DNA from: Isoetes taiwanensis
Lineage: Eukaryota > Streptophyta > Lycopodiopsida > Isoetales > Isoetaceae
NCBI GenBank assembly: GCA_021234155.1
Contig: JAJEKV010000078.1
Coordinates: 3,096,978 to 3,160,977 of the forward strand
Direction of reading: 5' to 3'
DNA length: 64,000 nucleotides
In this document: positions 1 through 10,620 of the stretch, piece after piece
How the letters are laid out: every line of letters begins with the position of its first letter
Position numbering within the stretch: position 1 is the first letter of the stretch
Program-made: the position numbers and the translations under genes
Notes under the pieces: generated by a model
The model's database searches: none
Told to the model about the DNA's origin: nothing
Seen by the model: the letters and a program-made list of their open reading frames with translations, nothing else

Positions 1-987
1 AATGCATTTTTTCTCCATGAACTTGATTGTCAGATTATAGTTGACGTCGTATCCACCATGCGTCTTTTTCTTATTTACATAGCTACATATATAAGGGGTT
101 TGATACAGCTAGATTTGAGATAACTTCGAGAGAGGCATATATTTCCGAACCATCATCGGTCCATAACCAAAGAGCGTTGATAACGAGAATACAAATCCCG
201 ATGCAAGGCGTGCATCCGCACACAATTCTCAAGGACAAACCGCGGACCAAGTAATAGGAATGGGCTAGGTGAATACTTAAAGGCACGCTATCTTCGCCAT
301 AAAGGCATCATGGAGAATAATGTCATATAACATAACAAACAAGTCCCCTGCTGTTAAATGCCTACCTCTTCACCCTTTACATTCGAAGACGAGGTCATTA
401 TTAGACCGATAATTCTTACGACATCTTGATCAGGTATTTGATACACTTACATATATTCAATACTATGAACAATATACATTGACAATATATAGTCCGCATC
501 GATCTCGAAATTGAATCTTACATAGAACAAGAACAGGACGGATTTACAAAAAACATTGTGAGGAAAAGTTTAAGACAACGATTAGTATGTAGAATACGTT
601 TGCTTCTGCCTAGCGTCGGTGAGGCATCTACCTGCGGCAAATTTTGTTCCTCCACCATGTAAGGTCATGGAACGAGCTAAAGATCGTTAATGATCAACGT
701 CATGGGACATATCAACAGCCTGCAAAAGCAAAGGGATTGCTCACAGCATATAATGAAGCAACACTAGTCATGGAGGACGCAGTTTCTCTGTCATTGAGTC
801 GTAGACAACCATATTTTCTTTTTGCTATATCACTACTCGACCAAGGTCCAGCGATGGAGCTATGGATTAGGTTCCAAGTACCCATGAGCATTGACGTACT
901 AGACAAACATCCAAACGATGAGCCGATTGCCTTCAATGAATCCCTCCATTTAATCAATAGTAATCTAACACAACAAAGAATGGACAA
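1..987 (+). pseudogene. Helitron Rep/helicase polyprotein remnant (copy A)
   Basis: Two stretches resemble plant Helitron proteins. The first, near 1-300, translates in shifting frames to NAFFLHELDC, then a YIYKGFD-like stretch. This resembles the Helitron helicase-like (Rep) region, where NPxLLxKYxCHINVE is followed by YKYVYKGxDRA. The second, 644-987, is open for over 100 residues (WNELKIVN, GTYQQ, KGLL, LFAISLLD, ELWIRF). It matches the segment just before the Pif1 helicase domain (TYxxACxxxGLL...LFxxxL...LWxxF). The Walker motifs of the helicase are not present downstream. The fragment is decayed by frameshifts and cut by the window edge. I judged it from remembered motifs only. Confidence 0.55.
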
Positions 988-1086
988 AAAATCCTACCAC
1001 AGTGGTGGTCTAGTGGTCAAGCCACTGGTTGTAGATGACCCCCACCCGGGCTCAAACCCAGTGACAACCACTGGGTGGTTCATAAT
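988..1086 (+). mobile_element. tRNA-derived SINE, first unit, with target-site duplication
   Basis: The 99-bp unit has a pol III A-box-like stretch (gtggtctagtggtc, near 1004) and a B-box-like stretch (gggctcaaaccca, near 1048). It is flanked by a perfect 13-bp direct repeat, aaagaatggacaa, at 975-987 and 1087-1099. Copy B has the empty site with a single agaatggacaa near 24580. This shows a true retroposition event in copy A after the copies separated. Confidence 0.8.
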
Positions 1087-1099
1087 AAAGAATGGACAA

Positions 1100-1491
1100 T
1101 AAAAGCCCACTGCGGTGGTGGTCTAGTGCTTAGGCCACTGGTAACGGGCAATCCCCACGCAGGCTCAAAACCCACTGATGTCCTCGAGTGGTAAAAAAAG
1201 AAGAAAGAAAAAGAAGAAAGGTAAAAGAATAGAATAGAAGGAAATGCGCAAAATGGGAGTCTCATGGTACTTGAAACAACACCCATCTATCATATGGACA
1301 CGAGACCATACGACAACAGTGTGGGTTCAATTTCCACATGTTCTTGAATTATCATATGATCCAAATAAAATTAAAGTGCATACAAAAGGTCGAAAAGAGA
1401 ATGTTACATGGCGCCAAGGCCGCCAAATTTCTTGTGTATAAATAAAAAGTGCCTTTGAAGAAACAGTTAAAACACATCTTCAGATAACTAC
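1100..1491 (+). mobile_element. Second SINE-headed insertion unit
   Basis: It begins with a second, diverged copy of the same tRNA-like head (gtggtggtctagtgcttagg, then caggctcaaaaccc). A purine-rich AAG/AAAG stretch follows (1192-1240), then about 250 bp of unassigned sequence. The whole unit is absent from copy B, where the flank resumes at aacccttcttatc. Its own target duplication is unclear; only ataa is shared at both ends. It may be a longer SINE sharing the tRNA head, or a SINE plus unrelated sequence carried together. Confidence 0.55.
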
Positions 1492-2457
1492 ATAACCCTT
1501 CTTATCACTTCTTATTCTTATACCTTCAAAATAAAAGCAACCTAGCAATTAAGGAGGATAAAGATCCGCCATTTCAAACCTTGACTCATGCAAACACCAA
1601 AGTCCTAAGTAATATAATAGCATTAATGGCAACTTCTAGTGTGGCAACACCTATTTTTACAAAAAAAGTTGTCTTCAGTTTCCTTATGATTTTCACTGAA
1701 TAATAGTTTATGGTATCTCATGGGTATATCTTAGGAATACACCTTACGATAAATGTACCTATTTGATATCTCCGCATGTTTATGCCTGGCCTACTGCTAG
1801 TTTTACTTTCCTTTCCTTCATTTGCATGTTCTTCTTTTCCATATAACCCTTTTCCCAAGCTTGCCTTATTGCTAGTTTAAGTTCGTGAACATTCTCTAAT
1901 ATAATACAAAAAATGTCCATTACTGATGATATTGATCTGGATGTTTTCCCACCTTCCTTCATACTTAGACAATGTTACACCTAATATAGAACCACCAAAA
2001 AGAGAATAACACTTAAGAAGAAAGGAACAACGAGATCCTTGTAAGATAGTGTGTGGAATCTGATCATGAAGTGTAATTCACCACTTATCTCTAACAAACA
2101 TCTAATGTCGAAGTGGAAGGCACTAGTAATGCTATCTGCTGGGTATAATGTGTTTAACCCTGTTCAAAATACATATCTATAACATGTGATGACATTCAAA
2201 AAAATCCAGCTGGCATGCAAAAAAGCCACGTGTAAAATCCACGTCTACTTCTGTAAGAAGCATCGAGTGCCATTGCCGGAGCTTGGAGTTTATTCGATGG
2301 ATTTGGAGCTTGTAATAAATAAATAGAAGGCAAATCTTTAGGTAGAGGAGGATGTAGAATCACTACAATGCCTTGAAGACATGAAGTCTATTATTAATAT
2401 TAAACTAATATTAATTGGGGTTATTATAATTTGTTTGCAAATAATTAAACACTAATT
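1492..2457. other. Shared non-coding block, nothing recognised
   Basis: AT-rich sequence shared with copy B (about 24587-25470). I see no conserved protein in any frame and no terminal repeats. Confidence 0.5.
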
Positions 2458-2617
2458 GGGGTTGTAGCTCAGTGGAAGAGTGCTTGTGCCATCTTTGGAA
2501 GCAAAAGGCTTGAGGATCGAAACCCCACGATGCCTCAAGAGCGATTGCCGACATCGTGGAAATCAAGAGGTCTGAGGATCGAAACCTCACAACTCCAACT
2601 TCATTTTTTTTTTACGT
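2458..2617 (+). mobile_element. tRNA-derived SINE (copy A)
   Basis: The head ggggttgtagctcagtgg contains a canonical pol III A box (TAGCTCAGTGG). It is followed by B-box-like ggatcgaaacc, and the element ends in a T-rich run (2606-2615). The B-box region is partly duplicated here (ggatcgaaacc near 2515 and near 2577) but single in copy B at 29559. The head resembles tRNA but shows no cloverleaf I could close, so I call it a SINE rather than a tRNA gene. Confidence 0.65.
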
Positions 2618-5600
2618 AATCAGATAGAAGAACTAGGCCTAGCCAAAAAAAAAGACCTAGGCCTAGGAGTGTAGACTCTCTGCTAAAATGTGACTCATGT
2701 AGACAAGAAACATGTATTATTGCCCCCGCCGCCGAGATTTCCTTTTTAGGTTCAGGTCCCTTGAAGGCATTTATGATGGGTCATGTTCAATTTCTTCCCA
2801 TTATGCTTAGCTTCATTCCAATTCGTCACATTACTATTGTCATTAACATTCTGCACGGTTAAATGGACATTGTAGAAATTCCTTGCATAAATTAGTTGTT
2901 TTTAACCTTCGTGTCTGTTGTTGATAGGCTATAAATTCCGGGAAGAAGGACGGTCCCAGATGACAAGAATGGTTGGAAGCTTTTTGACAAAAAGCTTTTC
3001 TTTAAGCAAGCAGCTTCTCCAAAGTGAGCCCTACTCTTCAAATTTGGATTGTGGTGGACAATACAAAAGAGGTTGATTCAGGTTCTAGATAAACATGCTT
3101 CTAACATGTGAAGCTAGACAAGTCATTGTGGGATGTATATATGTTATAGCTGCCATTGACAAACTTAGGCTTTACATAATGTATGATGTACAAAAGATAT
3201 TATTATAAGCAGGCTTATGACAAATAGCTTATTTCTTAGAGAAATTTTGTGACAAGATACTAACTCGATTGACTTGTAAAAGCTATCCTATCCAAAGACT
3301 TTTTCGCTAGGTTTCAAATCCATTGACATGAACAATGCTTTTGGCAAAGCAATGGAGGATTTAAAGAGTAATGGCACAACTACAGTCTCAGATAAAAGCT
3401 TGTTACATTTTTACATTCTCGTATCTTTTGTTTCAAACCTTGTTAATCTTATGTTTGCATACCTGACATCTTCACATTGTTCTTCGAGCCCTTGGTCAAC
3501 TCTTTTAGCAAGTTATATAAGTCATTATGCAATTTTATAGATTTCATGCATGTGTACCACGAGGCATCTTGGTTTTATAAATGAGGTCAAGGGAAATGGT
3601 ACATTAGTAATGGAGCCTAACAAGAACAAGTTCGACAAGAAGATAGAATCAGCATGTGCAAAATGTATTTTCATTATTATAGCAGCTTCTTCATCAGCAA
3701 AACATGCTCCAAGTTTATATACCTTACAAAGTTGGGCGGTTTTGTCGCTTTTTGGAGATATCATTTCTATTAGAGAAGGAGTATTAGATACTAGATATGA
3801 TTTTGTAATAGCTTCTTTTCTATTGCTCGGTGGTGTCATTAGTAGGTGTTCCAAGTTATCAAGCATTATTGGGGTTCTACAGAACATATTATGCAAAGAA
3901 TCATGGAGAACAAAGCAGATTTTTAGGGACGGTAGTAGTTGGCGGTCTTTGGAAGTGGAATTCTTTCTTTGTTTTTTGGCAGGTATTTGTTTGTTATACA
4001 AAGTGGACAATTATGTACAAAAATCGGACGATTAAATACGCTTACATTTAGAAAGATGGGTGTTACAAAGAACAATATGAATCAGGTGGCTCTTGCATGC
4101 GCAATTCTCTTTTTTTTTAAAAGTTTCACCTTTACTTCACAAGCAGTTAATTGAAGAGGAAAAAGCTTTAGATGTGAGGGAGTTAAGCTTTATGGAACAA
4201 AGGTGTGATAGTTTATCTCCAAAATTATCAATAATCTGCTCAAGCAACAGATGGCATGCGCTTTAAGATAGAAAGCACGCGTGCTCAAATGCCCCCTTCT
4301 CAAAAGCTCTCACAGGTGCTATAGTTCTTTCTCAAGTGCCATATCATAATTTAGTCGTCTATGCAAAGATCTTACAATCCTAAGTTTTTAAGATACATGT
4401 TGAAGCTTGGTGTAAGTATTTTGAAAAGACCGCTTTCTCCTCTAATGTAATCGGGTCAACTTGAAAGTAATCATAAGCTTCCTCACGATAAAATGAAAGG
4501 CGGTGTCAATAAATATGCCGTTGCTCCACTTTGTTGAGGCAGGGCATTTAGAAAGGCTATTATAAATGACCAAATTATGTATGTATCATTCTCATCGAGC
4601 AAAGGCTTTTCTCGTTGTGTTTTTTTGGGTGAAGGCTTGGCGTGATAACGTGGTTTGTAATGCTAGATAATTAAAAGCACATGTCAAATAGCTGTCCCGG
4701 CATTGGAATCATTAGCGTAACATTACCTATGACTTCATCGCACTTTGGGTCTATCATGATATTAAGCTCTCATCGATCATTTTTTCCCCGGTTATTTGGC
4801 TCGAGCAAAGCATGTTTATGCTATAGAGGTATCTTCGATGGCAGATTACGCTCATAGATTTACTAGTGGGAGTCCAAAGACTTGCAAAGAAGATAACAGC
4901 TTTGAAACCTCCGACATGCTTGCATTAGGAAAGAGAAGATGAATTATTCAAGTAGATTGAATGATGATGCAAATTCTGGAAACTGTAAAATTGCATAACC
5001 TGGGCAAATCTTAGAAAGCTACAACCTTGATCGTGGCTCTCGCACCAATCCGTAGGTGGTATTTTTGTCCAAGAAGTCCATCTTCTTGTTCCATTCATGT
5101 CAATTTCCATAAACATTTGAAAACTGATTATCACATGTTTTCACACTTGATGCTATGTCAGCTTAATCTTCTAGGTTTTGCTTGCTTATGTATATTTGAG
5201 CACCTAATACATGAACCAAGCTTGGATTTGTTTGTTTTATCATGTGTCTGCTTTTGGCATATAGTGTAGCACACCTATTCACGCATTGCATAGATGAGAA
5301 TTGATGGTCCCAACTTCTCTTCTTTTCCTTAGGCATGTGTTCATACTTTTTGCACTTGGTTCTGATAATTTCATGTCATTGTAACTCATTGAAAGGCCAT
5401 AATCTCATCGTTGCTTGTAGTGAGTCCTTAGGCATCATTATCATATTTTACCTTGATTTTTCCCTTTATCCATGGAATCAAAGCCTAGGAGAATGCCCGC
5501 CACCAGATCTTTCTTGAGTTTTGGGAATCTTAAATGGATACAAGTAGAGCCATCATTTACTATGATGTAATACATGGACCTGCTTTAATATTATGTGAAA

Positions 5601-6035
5601 ACGGAAAAGAAAAATTTTGAAAAGGAGAAAAGCTATGACTTGAACATTATTATGGCAAACACCATATCTTTTGAAAGCAACTCGAAATGCCTATTTGCAA
5701 GCAACTCAAGCATCTATTCATATGCAAGAGGTATAGTCACGCTTGGTGATTGGCATATACATTTATTATTGGATGCCTACCAACTATGAAGTGCACCACA
5801 TATGTATGAACTAACAAGCATGTTACTAACGCTCGGCAAGATGGGCACTTGTTGCTAGATCACATGTCTTACTAGGCCATATGTGGTATGAGGTAGACGA
5901 TGGCGACGAACAATTTCAGGCGGTCTTGTCTTTTCTATGGCAAAGTCGCCCCGCTACCATTGATCCTTTCCATCATCTTACTCTTTTCGCCAAGAAATGC
6001 ATTAGCGGTTGCAATTTTCATGGAGAAGGGACCAT
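2618..6035. other. Shared unassigned block with short open frames
   Basis: Shared with copy B (29673-33139). Plus-strand open frames at 3550-4035 and 3830-4051, and their counterparts at 30762-31028 and 31211-31606, read like degraded protein (for example IREGVLDTRYDFVIASF). They are interrupted differently in the two copies and I recognise no family. I would treat the block as decayed transposon or gene remnant and call no gene. Confidence 0.4.
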
Positions 6036-6481
6036 TAGGGTATGGTCGCCCCTCTGGCCAGGACCCCACCTCGAGCACCGGTCAGCCCCCGGCCCCTTCA
6101 TGGCTTATCGTTATGCTGCCATGGGTATCCGTCTATGTACCGGGTCATCTTGTGGCTGGTTGTCATTATGTGGGGTTCCGCCAACCGAGACACCAAAGAT
6201 CCATCAATCGTGCTGCATTGGCCTCGACGTGGTGGAGGTCCGTGCACCGCAGGTGCCTGGTGACCATTCTGCGTGCCTTTGATGACCACGTCCGTCTTTG
6301 AAAATACCACGAACATCATGCCGATTTGAAACGAATTCAATGCCGATTTGAAACGAATTGGCGCCCAAAACTAGCACTCGATTGCATTCTTCCCAATTCA
6401 ATTCTCCGACTCCCGCTATGGCTTCCATGGACATAAAATCTTGCCCTCCTTTCATAGTTCATATGTTCTCGAGAGAAGGCT

Positions 6482-6922
6482 GTGAGGAACACGAAGGTAG
6501 CCATGGTTTCGACGAGAGCACGAAGAGAATCCGATGCTGAAAGAGGTACCAGGAGGCCGGCATCATCCAAGAGGGTCTGCGCGCCCAGATCAAAGAGGAG
6601 GGCACCACAGGGCAGTGCTGCTACTGGTCCAATGCCAAGGAGGCCGAGTAGGAGAGGTCAATGGACAGAGGAGCAAATGCTCGACATCCTCGAAGAGGTA
6701 AGCGAACTTGGCATTTCGATTAGAGAGGCATCTAGGAGGTCTGGTATACCAGAGTCCACAATCAGGGATTGGCTATATGGTCGAACAGACCACAAGCAAA
6801 CAAACCATCCACAAGTATTGACAACTCTCCAAGAGGAGGAGCTCGTCAATTGGGCCCTTAGCGTGTTGAGCGAGGAGGTTAAAACAAGAAGATTACAGGT
6901 GAGGAAACAGGACTTAGGGTGA
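6482..6922 (+). CDS. psq/CENP-B-type HTH DNA-binding protein (transposase N-terminus)
   Basis: An open frame of 146 codons. Residues 1-55 are basic and Ser/Arg-rich, with KRR-type nuclear-localisation-like clusters. Residues 58-95 form a psq-type helix-turn-helix (QWTEEQMLDILEEV, ISIREASRRSGIPES, TIRDWLYG). It is followed by a stretch (LTTLQEEELVNWALSVL) like the start of the CENP-B HTH found in pogo/Tigger transposases. A good splice donor (cag|gtgagg) lies at 6898/6899, so the last few residues of the open frame are probably intronic. It sits inside the TIR element 6038-9093, so a transposase DNA-binding role is the natural reading. Start alternatives are 6482 or the Met at 6503. No catalytic domain is visible downstream. 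Confidence 0.6.
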   Translation: MRNTKVAMVSTRARRESDAERGTRRPASSKRVCAPRSKRRAPQGSAATGPMPRRPSRRGQWTEEQMLDILEEVSELGISIREASRRSGIPESTIRDWLYGRTDHKQTNHPQVLTTLQEEELVNWALSVLSEEVKTRRLQVRKQDLG

Positions 6923-7320
6923 GACAAGGGTTAAGTCCACTTGAGGCACCTATTGCAAGAATCGACGCGTCCCGTGAATTGACCAAGTTCTTGAACCTGC
7001 TGTTCTCCTGCTAGTCCCTGTGTAGACCTGAACTCACAACCATTGGAGGATGCTGGATGAAGAGCAAGTCATGTGCGCTTTAGATGACACACATATATCC
7101 GCCGGGTGATGATGGTCATGTGCATAATGTAAGTATAGAGGGTTGCATACCTTCGCTTAGGCCTCAGAAAGCAAACCCAATCAGCACACTCAATTCCCCA
7201 TTGAAGAGGTGGGACTTGCCGACCCACAAAGAACATCTTGACATTGGTCCGCGGCAACTCAATGAGACCGGACACCCGGGGATGGGGTGAACTATCTTTA
7301 CCGCCAATACAGACCCGAAC

Positions 7321-7638
7321 ATGACCAGGGATGCTTGCAATAGACAAGGCAAGGATTATCGGGGAGATGGTGGAAATTGGGGTGGACCTGCAATTGTAAG
7401 CCGCGGCAAAGGGATGGATGTTGGGTTTGCAAGGATATGGAGGGCTGACATGGCTCGAGTAACCCAGCCAACTCCAAGGTTTGGGGAGGGGACCTCATTC
7501 ATAGCTACACCCGCTGATAGTCAGGTATGTTTGGTCACCTTGCACTCTTAATTTTCAGTTTACCTTTTATTTGGCACTACTATTAACAGACAATGTGCAC
7601 AGGTATCAGAAGACTCGGATGAAACCCAAGACAATTAA
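7321..7638 (+). CDS. Probable last two exons of the TIR-element protein, unknown function
   Basis: An open frame from 7321 (or an upstream acceptor) ends at a donor cag|gtatgt (7524/7525). It joins in frame across a 78-nt intron to 7603, after acceptor gcacag. It then ends with an acidic tail (SEDSDETQDN) and TAA at 7636-7638. The exon-intron-exon logic is internally consistent, so I favour a real 3' end of a spliced gene. It may be the downstream part of the psq-HTH gene at 6482 or a separate ORF. The protein is Gly/Arg/Thr-rich and I do not recognise it. Confidence 0.4.
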
Positions 7639-7999
7639 GTCTTTGGACAACTTATTGTACAAAATATATGAACAAAGTAGTGAACTGGTTGTACACTTCT
7701 TATTGATCAAAATAATGAACTGACTGTTGCACATTCTACACTTCTTATTGATCAAAATAGTGAATTGACTGTTGCATAAATAACAGCAGCAATGAACACA
7801 AATAATATAAGCAATGAACACAAGCAGCAGTGCCAGTAATAAGAAGATCATTCCATTATACAAAATGATGATCATACAAAATTGAGCCCTAAGGCATTAC
7901 AAAATAAGCCCGAAGGGCCGTTTCACAACATAAACCAAGAAGGAAGAGGAGGGGAGGATCGTCCAGACTGGCCTTTCTGTACAAAGGGGCTGCAGCTCA

Positions 8000-8281
8000 T
8001 TAACCTACGGGGCTCTGGAAGAGCACATGGTCTCCTTCTGTGATCACGATCTGGCAGTGGATAAGATCATTCTCGGAACGAGCCCGCTCAACTTGAGAGA
8101 CGATTTCGGGCGAGACCTCGACACTTACGGATGAACCAACGGCCGTCGTGATCTCGGCTGGGGTAACCAAACAGTTCCTAATTTTGAACGAATTAGGAGT
8201 CGTAGAGGTCGAAGAGCTAGCAGGGGAGGATGGAGCACTTTCGGAAGAGGGCGAGCCCTCTGGATGGATCATACCCGCCAC
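8000..8281 (-). CDS. Hypothetical Ser-rich protein, convergent ORF in the TIR element
   Basis: A 93-codon minus-strand frame. Residues 8-30 are Ser/Pro/Thr-rich low complexity. The C-terminal half (PAEITTAVGSS, SVEVSPEIVSQVERA, HCQIVITEGD) looks like an ordered domain and is less biased. It lies in the TIR element's right half, convergent with the plus-strand HTH gene; a two-ORF layout is known for several DNA transposon families. No homologue is recognised. It could be a terminal exon, since the frame upstream (8282-8740) is interrupted. Confidence 0.3.
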   Translation of the reverse strand: MAGMIHPEGSPSSESAPSSPASSSTSTTPNSFKIRNCLVTPAEITTAVGSSVSVEVSPEIVSQVERARSENDLIHCQIVITEGDHVLFQSPVG

Positions 8282-9095
8282 CCCTTACCACGCCCCACCT
8301 CCCGGGACCCGGGATAACCGGTTCTTCTAGAATCCATGGCGCTGAACCCCGTACCACAATGAAAAACGCAAGATCAATGGAAGACTCAAACCAAAACATA
8401 TCGACGCCGTAACTTACCTCCGACGATTGGGACTCCTTGGATGCTTGAGCGGATGGACTACCGCTCGATCTCTCAATTTAAAGGCTTAACGTAATGATGG
8501 TTCAGGATTACGAAAAATCCGGGCTTTTAAAGCCGAAATAATTTCTATCCCACAAGGCAGAGAATGTTCTTGCCAATTTGGTGCAAGATTTGGGGTTGGA
8601 GGGAGAAATTCAGCTTTAATTTTGGCGGAAGAGGGCCAAAAAAGCCAACGGTAAACCGTTAAGCGGTACCTCAAGCCGGTACCATACGCATCGGGTAGGC
8701 CGGGCGACGTAGGCCTCGTAGATACGCACCTAGGGCCGCTCATATTAATTAGACGCGGCCCGGCACCGTAGGGAGATGGTATGGCGTGCGCGATTCACTT
8801 GCGTGCCGTGGGTGGCAACCGATGCGCGTTAGCGCAACAACAACCCCAAAGAAGGCCTCGATACCACGCAAAGTGGTTAGGGGCCTCGCGACGGTGGATG
8901 GCTTGACCCCCCTTCCTTTATGTCACCATAACTTTCCAAATCGATTGAATTTGGGAAAATTGTCTTCTGGGAAGATGTTACGGACAACATTAGGTATCCA
9001 ATGAATTGATCGGATCGAGGGACGCCATGGAACTGGATGTATGAGGACAATTTGCCCCTTAAGTGCGCTTTAACATGGCTGGCGACCATACCCTA

Positions 9096-10620
9096 ATATT
9101 GAAGCTAGGTTTACCCCATCCACGTAACAAGGTTTGGAGGTGAGAGCTTCAAAGATGATTGTAAATTTGTCTCTATTTAATTGAAAGCTTCTCAAGTTTG
9201 TAAACCATATGCAGCAACTAGCCACCATGTCATTGGAGTATTGACTCCATGATCATGTAGCTAGAGGTATAAAATTAAGCCCATGAACTCTTTATAAAGG
9301 TTAGGCCATGATCTCAAAACAAATATATAAAATAAACATCTAAACTATTATTGGGCTATTTTGCCTAGCATTCTTGACACTCCATGAACATGCATTAAAT
9401 GAGCTTTGAAAGAGAGGTGGCGAAGAGGTAGAAGCTAATAGAAGCAATACCATACTATAGAACAAAAGCATCTTTTATAGTCCGCTAATTACGATAAAAT
9501 AATAAAAAAAAAAGCTCAAGGTCTTAATGAATCATTTGAGGCAACCATCGACAAAGATGTGTATACAATGCAACATATAGACTAACTCAAGCAATGAAAT
9601 TCACATGATGCTCTATATGTACTCAAAGTTTGTGAGCTTATATGAAGTAATTGGACGCTATAGACACAAGTCCTAAGTTTGATCGATCTTTTGAGAAGTT
9701 GAGTGAGGATTATACTAAAAATTAAATAATCATGTGGAGGAGATGGAGGCAATGAATTAATTCACAAGATTCTCTAAAGCATATACCATTGCATTTTTGT
9801 AATCTATGAAATTGCACCATTTTATTTTGCCATGAATATTAGCCATTTTGCCACTGAAGTCTAGCGGCAAGACAAGGTTTCCTTGATGACAAAAGCGTTC
9901 CCCTGATTGGCTAATTCAGGTTTCGGACATGATGCAACTGGTCTCAAGTTTCCTCTTGTGATGGAATTGCCGGTAGGATCGCTTTCTTGCTTCCAAATCC
10001 GCACCATTCCGTGATTCGTCGGTTGTCTGCTTTACATAGTTAACTTGTAACTAGAGATGGATAGAGCTTCTTCTCTCGAGTGTCGTCCAGAATTACATTC
10101 AATTCTTCAAGTAGAATGTTGTATCTATGCCCGGATCTGTGCTATTTTTTCAAGTAAGGTATTCTTTCAATGCTTTCGTTCTTCTTTTTGAACTGATATT
10201 GCTTGTGGGCTATGAGCAGAAAGCACAACCTGCAAGTATATCTCGAACATTAAATTTAGCATCGAGCAAGAAGTTTTTTTTAGCTTTAACAGATCATTTC
10301 TTTGGCGCAAACTCAGATGCAACTAAATTGACGAAATCCAAGGAGCAATTAAGGTTAATTCTTAGTACTTTTATATAGAAACTTCAATTACCTTGTTCAT
10401 TGTTGTTTGAAAAAGGCATGGAAGATGCCACGCTAGAGTTCACGATGCTAGATTTAGAATTAGACCAAACGCACTCTGTTTTGTTTTGGCGAGTTATGGG
10501 AGATGCTGTTTTTTTAGTGTGGAAAAAAACAAAATTCAAAAAACATTACCAAGTCCATGAATAACATATATACCATTAAAAACACAAATCCCATAACACA
10601 CCAAAACAAAAATTATCAAT
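9096..10620. other. Shared block, no recognised gene
   Basis: AT-rich and collinear with 33142-34648. A short open frame, 10127-10378 (82 residues after Met), has a counterpart at 34167-34403 with an in-frame 15-bp deletion and a nearly identical C-terminal half (KKFFLALTDHFFGANSDATK). Conservation of the frame may only reflect recent duplication. No family recognised. Confidence 0.4.

Larger units (their letters stand above)
6038..9093 (+). mobile_element. 3.06-kb TIR DNA transposon, Tc1/mariner-pogo-like
   Basis: The left end gggtatggtcgcc (6038-6050) is the exact reverse complement of the right end ggcgaccataccc (9081-9093), giving 13-bp perfect terminal inverted repeats. The element is flanked by TA on both sides (6036-6037 and 9094-9095). 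Copy B has the uninterrupted site accattaatattg at 33137, so exactly one TA was duplicated, within a TTAA context. A 2-bp TA duplication is typical of Tc1/mariner/pogo elements. The interior encodes a psq/CENP-B-like HTH protein on the plus strand, which fits a pogo-type transposase N-terminus. I could not find a DDE/D catalytic domain, so it may be an internally deleted or non-autonomous copy. Confidence 0.85.
1..10620. repeat. Large direct duplication, copy A
   Basis: Position 1 onward matches 23596 onward, and the match runs, with insertions and deletions, to 10620 / 34648. After that the two copies diverge abruptly (A continues agttgtcacg, B continues tttcaataca). Copy A is cut by the window edge, so its true left end is not visible. 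Copy A carries the SINE insert 988-1491 and the TIR element 6038-9093, both absent from B. It lacks B's 25471-29482 insert. Most remaining differences are small and concentrated at CTG/CAG. The two copies could be a recent segmental duplication or two haplotypes joined by the assembler. Confidence 0.93.

Noticed and set aside
2458-2535. tRNA gene
   Set aside because: A and B boxes are present but the acceptor and anticodon stems cannot be closed, the unit is duplicated, and it ends in a T-rich tail with a SINE-like layout.
3550-4035. Real membrane protein gene
   Set aside because: The frame is not preserved in the sister copy and both strands are open over the same interval, so coding is doubtful.
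9081-9095. PIF/Harbinger element (3-bp TAA/TTA target duplication)
   Set aside because: Flanks are TTA left and TAA right, not a direct repeat; the empty site shows that only TA was duplicated.
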